From positions 124,001 through 188,000 of the forward strand of contig NZ_WAEL01000003.1 in assembly GCF_011742925.1 (NCBI RefSeq): a stretch of DNA of 64,000 nt. Reading direction: 5' to 3'. How positions within the stretch are numbered: the first letter of the stretch is position 1; each line of letters begins with the position of its first letter. The stretch comes from Fibrivirga algicola. GTDB taxonomy: Bacteria > Bacteroidota > Bacteroidia > Cytophagales > Spirosomataceae. Position numbers and translations under genes: made by a program. The notes under the pieces were generated by a model. That model was given only the letters and a program-made list of their open reading frames with translations, was not told the DNA's origin and ran no database searches. Shown here in pieces: positions 58,731 through 64,000 of the stretch.

Positions 58731-61700
58731 ATGAACACAAAGTTTTACGGAAACCTCCGGTATTTATTACTGGGGGCATTCATGTTGGTGTGGTGCATGA
58801 ATGGTATAGCACAGGATCGGCGGATCACCGGTACGGTTACCAGTAATACGGAGCCGGTTCCGGGTGCTACAGTGGTTATTAAGGGTACAACAACAGGGAC
58901 CAGCACAGATGCCAACGGAGCATTTAGCTTACCCCTGCGCGGTACAGCCGACGTGCTTACCGTGTCGGCAATTGGTTACAAATCTGTCGACGTAACGATT
59001 GGTACACGTACCAGCGTTACAGTTGAGTTGCAGGAAGAAGCCTCGACCCTGAACGAGGTAATCGTTACGGGTTATTCGACCGACAGCAAGCGAGACAACA
59101 CGGGCTCGGTTTCAACGGTTAAAGCGCGGGATTTGGCGGCCGTTCCGTCAGCCAACGTTGAAACCCAGTTGCAGGGGCGCGTAGCCGGGGTAACAGTTAT
59201 TGCCAGTGGTCAGCCAGGTGCCAATAACACCATCCGGGTACGTGGTTTTGGCGCCTTCGGTGGCAACCAGCCACTGTATGTTGTCGATGGCGTACCTACG
59301 GGGGGCATTGGCAACCTCAGCCCCGATGACATTGAAACAACGACAGTGTTGAAAGATGCTGCCGCTGCTTCGATTTATGGGGCACGGGCTGCCAACGGCG
59401 TTATTGTCGTGACCACGAAAAAAGGGCAGCGTAAGGCGCAACGACTAACCGTTTCGTACGATGGCCTGTATGGAGTAACAGACCCAGGAACGGCTCCAGC
59501 CATTCTTAATCCGCAGGAACAGGCAGACTGGACCTGGAACGCAGTTCGGAACCGGCTGCTGGCCAATGGTGAGACTATCGGGCCGAACAGCTTCACCGGC
59601 ATTGCCAGTGGTCAGTACGGTCAGGGGCTAACGCCTGTTTTACCTGAATACATACAGGTTGGCAACCGGTTTGGCGTAACGGGTGGCGTTGATCTGGCCG
59701 CCGAACGTACCCGGTATAACATCGATCCATCGCTGGGTGGCATCTATCAGGTAACGCGGGCTAACCAAGCTGGTACAAACTGGTACAAAGCGATTACCCG
59801 CACGGCCCCACTGATGCGTCACACGCTGGGCTTCTCGGGCGGCAGCGAAAGCAGCCGTTACTACCTCAGCGTTAGTCAGCAAACACAGGCAGGTATTCTA
59901 TTGAACAACAATTTCAGCCGGTATACCTTCCGCGCTAACTCCGAGTTCGACATCCTTAAAAACCGGAAACTGCGCTTTGGCGAAAACTTGCAGGCTACGT
60001 ACATCGACAACTCAGGTCAGATCGGCGGTAATGCTGGACAGAACTTATCGCAGGAAGAAAGCGATATTCTTACCGCCTTCCGTATTGCGCCAATCATTCC
60101 GGTATATGACGTATTTGGTGGGTACGCCGGTACAGCAGCCAAAGGGTTCAATAACCCCGTAAACCCTGTAGCGGCTCGTGATGGCGCCCGGAACAACCGA
60201 AATTTCAACATCGGTTTCTTCGGTAATGCATACCTGGAGTATGACGTCATTCCAGACCTGACCGTTCGGAGTAGCATTGGCGGCTCACTGTCAAACTACT
60301 ATAACAAAACGACTTCGCGTAACACCTACGAAAACGCAGAAGGTAACAACGGCGGTTTCCGGATCAACGAAGGTGCTGGCTATAACATCGCCTGGACATT
60401 CACGAACACGGCCCAGTACAAACGGCGGTTCGGTATCCACAACGTTGATGTGCTGGTAGGCCTGGAAGCCCTGAACACCGGTGCAGGTCGGAATCTAAGC
60501 GGAGTAGGCCTCAACCCATTCTCGACGGACCCAAACTATGCTAACATCACAACGTCTTCAGCCGCAGGCCGTCAGTCGAACAGTGATTTGTTTAGCGGCG
60601 TAAACTTCTACTCACAGTTTGGCCGGGTTAACTATAGCTTGCTCGACAAGTACATCTTCACCGGTGTGATTCGTCGTGATGGTTCTTCTCGGTTCGGTGC
60701 TTCTAACCGCTACGGGGTATTCCCGGCGCTGTCGGCAGCCTGGCGTTTGTCAGCCGAACCATTCATGAAGGACATTCCGTTTGTGACAGATTTGAAAGTA
60801 CGCGGTGGATGGGGACAGATGGGTAACTCGAACAACGTGGACCCAAACAACCAGTACAGCCTGTATCAGTCAAACGTGGCTAACTCGTATGACATCAGTG
60901 GCGGTAACTCTGGTGTAGATCCAGGATTTTACCGGAGCCGGATTGGTAACCCGAATGCCAAATGGGAAACCAGCACGACAACCAACCTCGGTATTGATGG
61001 GTCATTCCTGAATGGCAAACTGGATATCATCTTCGACGTATGGCGGAAAGACACGAAGGATCTGCTCTTCCAGGTGCCTATTCCAGGCGTAATCGGACAG
61101 CGCGCAACGGCTCCGTCGGTAAACATTGCCAGCATGCGTAACCAGGGTATCGATATTCAGGTCATCACCCGGGGCAAAGTAGCTACCAGCGATGTTGGCT
61201 ATGAATTGAACGTAACAGGTAGCCTTCTGAGTAACAAAATTCAGTCACTGGCCCCCGGTGTTCCTTACTTCGACGTAGCACCCGGCACAAACCGGCTATC
61301 ACTCCCCGAAACCAGGAATGCACCAGGCCAGCCGCTGGCTTCGTTTTTCGGCTATCAGGTCATCGGCCTGTTCCAGACTAGAGAAGAGATCAACTCTGCA
61401 CCTACGCAGGAAGGCGCAGGTCTTGGCCGCTTCCGCTATGCTGATGTCAACGGCGACGGTAAGATCGACAACAGTGACCGCACTTTCCTGGGTAGCCCAA
61501 TCCCGAAATTTACCGGTGGTGTCAATCTCCGGGTAACGTATAAGGGCTTCGATGTGGCAACGTACCTGTACGCCTCACTTGGCAACAAGATCTTCAACAT
61601 GTCGAAGTGGTTCACCGATTTCTATCCATCCTTTTCGGGAGCGGCGATCAGCGCCCGCGTGAAAGATTCATGGACCCCAACGAATACCAACACCATGCAG

Positions 61701-62006
61701 CCAATTTTTGAAGATGTGGCAAACCTGAGCACCAACAACGTACCTAACTCTTTCTACGTTGAGAACGGCTCTTACCTGCGGATGCAGAACATAACCTTGG
61801 GCTACACATTGCCGGCCGCTGTGGTGGGTAAACTGGGCTTAAGCCGCATCCGGTTGTCGTTGGCCGCTAACAACATCTTCACGGTAACAGGTTACAAAGG
61901 CCTCGATCCGGGTGTAGGTGGCGCAGCTGACCAGAACTTTGGCATCGATGTAGGGAACTACCCGATCACCCGCAGCTACAACGCCGGCCTGAGCATTGGT
62001 TTCTAA
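58731..62006 (+). CDS. SusC/RagA family TonB-linked outer-membrane protein
   Basis: The 1091-residue protein has a signal peptide (about 1-27, GIAQ), a carboxypeptidase-like domain (28-112, RRITGTVTSNTEPVPGATV), the TonB-dependent plug (about 113-235) with VIVTGYSTD, LQGRVAGVTV and RVRGFGAFGGNQPLYVVDGVP, and a large barrel that ends in GLSIGF. SusC proteins import oligosaccharides or other large substrates together with a SusD lid. The SusD gene follows by 95 bp, with a hairpin between. No glycoside hydrolase, sensor or anti-sigma factor gene is visible in the window, so the substrate is unknown. Confidence 0.95.
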   Translation: MNTKFYGNLRYLLLGAFMLVWCMNGIAQDRRITGTVTSNTEPVPGATVVIKGTTTGTSTDANGAFSLPLRGTADVLTVSAIGYKSVDVTIGTRTSVTVELQEEASTLNEVIVTGYSTDSKRDNTGSVSTVKARDLAAVPSANVETQLQGRVAGVTVIASGQPGANNTIRVRGFGAFGGNQPLYVVDGVPTGGIGNLSPDDIETTTVLKDAAAASIYGARAANGVIVVTTKKGQRKAQRLTVSYDGLYGVTDPGTAPAILNPQEQADWTWNAVRNRLLANGETIGPNSFTGIASGQYGQGLTPVLPEYIQVGNRFGVTGGVDLAAERTRYNIDPSLGGIYQVTRANQAGTNWYKAITRTAPLMRHTLGFSGGSESSRYYLSVSQQTQAGILLNNNFSRYTFRANSEFDILKNRKLRFGENLQATYIDNSGQIGGNAGQNLSQEESDILTAFRIAPIIPVYDVFGGYAGTAAKGFNNPVNPVAARDGARNNRNFNIGFFGNAYLEYDVIPDLTVRSSIGGSLSNYYNKTTSRNTYENAEGNNGGFRINEGAGYNIAWTFTNTAQYKRRFGIHNVDVLVGLEALNTGAGRNLSGVGLNPFSTDPNYANITTSSAAGRQSNSDLFSGVNFYSQFGRVNYSLLDKYIFTGVIRRDGSSRFGASNRYGVFPALSAAWRLSAEPFMKDIPFVTDLKVRGGWGQMGNSNNVDPNNQYSLYQSNVANSYDISGGNSGVDPGFYRSRIGNPNAKWETSTTTNLGIDGSFLNGKLDIIFDVWRKDTKDLLFQVPIPGVIGQRATAPSVNIASMRNQGIDIQVITRGKVATSDVGYELNVTGSLLSNKIQSLAPGVPYFDVAPGTNRLSLPETRNAPGQPLASFFGYQVIGLFQTREEINSAPTQEGAGLGRFRYADVNGDGKIDNSDRTFLGSPIPKFTGGVNLRVTYKGFDVATYLYASLGNKIFNMSKWFTDFYPSFSGAAISARVKDSWTPTNTNTMQPIFEDVANLSTNNVPNSFYVENGSYLRMQNITLGYTLPAAVVGKLGLSRIRLSLAANNIFTVTGYKGLDPGVGGAADQNFGIDVGNYPITRSYNAGLSIGF

Positions 62007-62019
62007 TTTTTGTCGGCGC

Positions 62020-62060
62020 ATAACCCGTTTGACCATGGTTCGCCTTGTCAGACGGGTTAT
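62020..62060 (+). other. Intercistronic hairpin between the susC-like and susD-like genes
   Basis: ATAACCCGTTTGAC (62020-62033) pairs with 62047-62060 with a single G-U pair in 14, around a 13-nt loop. It lies 14 bp after the SusC stop. No T-run follows. It may set the SusC to SusD expression ratio by partial termination or by protecting RNA ends. Confidence 0.65.
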
Positions 62061-62101
62061 CCTGACTCCTCACGATTCAATTTGTTACAAACAGTAGTAA
62101 G

Positions 62102-63865
62102 ATGAAAAAGACATTAACAAAAGGGGCGAGTGTACTGCTCATCCTGACTGTAATTTCCATAGCCTGTAAAGATTCGTTCCTCGATGTAACTCCTGCGGGC
62201 CAGTTGCTTAACACATCGTTGACAACGAACAACGGCCTACAGGGTCTGCTGATCAGTACGTATGCTCAGCTCAATGGACGCGGTTACTCGCAAACGGCCA
62301 GCCCTACCAACTGGGTGTACGGCAGCATTATGGGCGGCGATGCCAATAAGGGTTCTGATCCATCGGATTTCAATGCTATCACGCCTTTCGAAACGTACCT
62401 GATCAACGCATCCAGCGCAGAGTTGAATGCGCGCTGGCAGGCCCTGTATGAAGGTGTTAGCCGGGCTAACTCGGTTATTCGCCTGCTTCCATCTGCAGAT
62501 CCGACCGTAACGGCCGCCCTCAAGCAGCAACTATCGGGGGAATCTCGCTTCCTGCGTGGTCTCTATTATTTTGATTTGAAGCGGACGTTTAATATGGTGC
62601 CCTACGTTGACGAAACGGTTGATTATGGCTCTGATTTTGGCGCTACCATCAAAGCAATCCCGAACAATACAGACATCTGGCCAAAGATTGAGGCTGACTT
62701 CAAATTCGCCTACGATAACCTGGCCGAAACAAACACGCAGGCCGGTCGGGCCAACAAATGGGCAGCAGCGGCTTATCTGGCACGTACCTATATGTACCAG
62801 AAAAAGTATGCTGAAGCTAAGGCGTTGTATGACCTGATTGTGGCCAACGGTAAAACGACGAATGGTAAAAAGTACGGCTTGGTACCTCAATACGCACAGG
62901 TGTTCAACGCGGCCAATGAAAACAGTGAAGAAGCCGTTTTCTCGACGCAAAACGTGGCCAATGCCGGTAGCTCAGATGCGGCTTCTGGCGACCTGAACTT
63001 GAACTACCCGTACAGTGCGGGTATCGGGGCAACCTGCTGTGACTTCTTTAAGCCTAGCTTCGATATGGCCAACTCGTTCCGGACTAATGCAAACGGACTT
63101 CCTATCGATATTGCACAGGCCAACGGTGCATATGACAACGCTACCAACGAGTTGAAGACGGATATGGGCCTGTTGCCCGGCGACGCTTTCACACCCGACA
63201 CTCGCTCAGTTGACCCACGCCTCGATCATACGGTTGGCCGCCGGGGTATTCCCTATCTCGACTATGGCCCGTTTACCAGCGCCTGGACTCGTAACCAGTC
63301 GTTTGGTGGTCCTTACTCGACCAAAAAGTATGTCTTCTACCTAGCTCAGCAGGGCAAAGTAGCCGACGTATCAAACTGGACGAAAGGCTGGTCGGCAACG
63401 AACATCGTACTGATGCGGTATTCGGATGTACTCCTGATGGCGGCCGAAGCCGAAGTTGAGGTTGGTAGCCTACAAACGGCCATGAATTACGTAAACCAGG
63501 TACGTACCCGGGCGGCTAACCCAGCCGGCTTTGTTACCACCAATGATGGCAAACCCGCTGCTAACTACGTGATCAGCCCGTACCCAGCGGCTTCATTTGT
63601 CAACAAAGAGATTGCCCGGTCGACGGTCCGTTTCGAGCGTAAGATCGAATTGGCCGAAGAAGGTCAGCGGTTCTTTGATCTGGTTCGGTGGGAAATTGCC
63701 GCGCCAACGCTCAATGCATTCCTGGCTTACGAAAAAGGAAAGCTCTCGAATGCCTACAGCGGTGCCGTGTTCACAGCAGGTAAGAACGAATATTTACCAT
63801 TGCCACAAACCCAGATCGATTTGCAGGGAACGGGCGTGCTGAAGCAGAATCCGGGTTACAATTAA
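62102..63865 (+). CDS. SusD/RagB family nutrient-binding outer-membrane lipoprotein
   Basis: The 587-residue protein has a lipoprotein signal (TVISIAC, Cys22) and the family start DSFLDVTPAGQL. TPR-type helices (NKWAAAAYLARTYMYQKKYAEAKALYD, positions about 219-245) and a conserved end segment (EFLIERKIEL-like FERKIELAEEGQRFFDLVRW, near 520, then YLPLPQTQIDL) are clear. SusD caps the SusC barrel and binds the substrate. It forms an operon with the gene upstream and is followed by a strong terminator. The substrate cannot be deduced. Confidence 0.95.
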   Translation: MKKTLTKGASVLLILTVISIACKDSFLDVTPAGQLLNTSLTTNNGLQGLLISTYAQLNGRGYSQTASPTNWVYGSIMGGDANKGSDPSDFNAITPFETYLINASSAELNARWQALYEGVSRANSVIRLLPSADPTVTAALKQQLSGESRFLRGLYYFDLKRTFNMVPYVDETVDYGSDFGATIKAIPNNTDIWPKIEADFKFAYDNLAETNTQAGRANKWAAAAYLARTYMYQKKYAEAKALYDLIVANGKTTNGKKYGLVPQYAQVFNAANENSEEAVFSTQNVANAGSSDAASGDLNLNYPYSAGIGATCCDFFKPSFDMANSFRTNANGLPIDIAQANGAYDNATNELKTDMGLLPGDAFTPDTRSVDPRLDHTVGRRGIPYLDYGPFTSAWTRNQSFGGPYSTKKYVFYLAQQGKVADVSNWTKGWSATNIVLMRYSDVLLMAAEAEVEVGSLQTAMNYVNQVRTRAANPAGFVTTNDGKPAANYVISPYPAASFVNKEIARSTVRFERKIELAEEGQRFFDLVRWEIAAPTLNAFLAYEKGKLSNAYSGAVFTAGKNEYLPLPQTQIDLQGTGVLKQNPGYN

Positions 63866-63884
63866 TCAGGTACATTACCCAATG

Positions 63885-63922
63885 AAAAAGGGCCAGCTTC
63901 TCACGAGGCTGGCCCTTTTTTT
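63885..63922 (+). terminator. Rho-independent terminator of the susCD-like operon
   Basis: AAAAAGGGCCAGC (63885-63897) pairs perfectly with GCTGGCCCTTTTT (63908-63920), and the T-run continues to 63922. It is 19 bp after the susD-like stop codon. The last 78 bp of the window show nothing recognisable. Confidence 0.93.
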
Positions 63923-64000
63923 AGTTAGCAGCGAGGGGGGCTGCTACAGCGCAAGCCTACACCAATTCGAAAGCAGTGTAACCAGTTCTGGTACGAGCAT

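Noticed and set aside
1-64000. tRNA, rRNA, CRISPR arrays, insertion sequences or prophage
   Set aside because: No cloverleaf with a conserved T-loop, no regularly spaced repeats, and no transposase, integrase or phage structural protein were found on either strand.

Overview
The window looks like chromosome of a Cytophagales bacterium (phylum Bacteroidota), most like Spirosoma and its relatives. Supporting signs are a SusC/SusD pair, a protein with a gliding-motility/type IX secretion C-terminal domain, tandem GIN-domain proteins, TonB receptors with an N-terminal carboxypeptidase-like domain, a near absence of Shine-Dalgarno sequences, and an inositol-lipid gene cluster of the Bacteroides type. 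I see no rRNA, tRNA, CRISPR array, insertion sequence or phage gene. The assignment is an inference from gene content.

Layout. 1-1100: end of an SDR gene and a membrane-anchored cytochrome c. 1255-7420: a sulfur module made of a Crp/Fnr regulator, two DUF2892 proteins, a DUF6132 protein, thioredoxin, a TsdA-like diheme cytochrome, two half-length YeeE/YedE transporters, a CstB-like persulfide dioxygenase-rhodanese, and a convergent single-domain rhodanese. CRP-type TGTGA-N6-TCACA palindromes precede at least three of its transcription units. 7600-22400: mostly housekeeping and scattered genes (GIN proteins, mltG, thioesterase, YihY, glycosyltransferase, Sua5-type synthase, HpcH aldolase, aroA, a response regulator, DUF502, Ldh). 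22420-28000: a possible broken small membrane gene, penicillin acylase, and the tyrosine/homogentisate genes fahA and hmgA. 28114-33661: a type IX cargo protein, a response regulator and two tandem histidine kinases whose kinase cores are near-copies. 33768-38109: an inositol phospholipid/sphingolipid cluster. 38903-42441: a siderophore-type TonB receptor with a PepSY membrane reductase. 42768-48151: a 1057-residue transporter-like/HEAT/cNMP-binding protein and a GT2 plus GT-C pair. 48148-54745: a DUF2520 protein, a NapH/NosR-like ferredoxin, cryptochrome DASH, two exported ferritin-like proteins and a TIGR04283-type glycosyltransferase. 54761-63865: a giant VCBS/UnbV lipoprotein divergent from a SusC/SusD pair.

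How the parts work together. In the sulfur module, YeeE/YedE proteins would bring in sulfur anions, TsdA would oxidise thiosulfate, thioredoxin and the rhodaneses would move sulfane sulfur, and the CstB-like enzyme would oxidise persulfide to sulfite, under the adjacent Crp/Fnr protein. In the lipid cluster, inositol-1-phosphate synthase, a CDP-alcohol phosphotransferase fused to DUF4833, a PgpA-type phosphatase and an Aur1-like PAP2 enzyme form a plausible route from glucose-6-phosphate to inositol phosphorylceramide.

Three non-coding signals stand out. A perfect 19-bp inverted repeat buries the start codon of the first ferritin-like gene (52332-52419). Long perfect hairpins of 14-20 bp end many transcription units. 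The heptamer GGTACGT/ACGTACC occurs about 70 times by hand count, where about 8 would be expected by chance.
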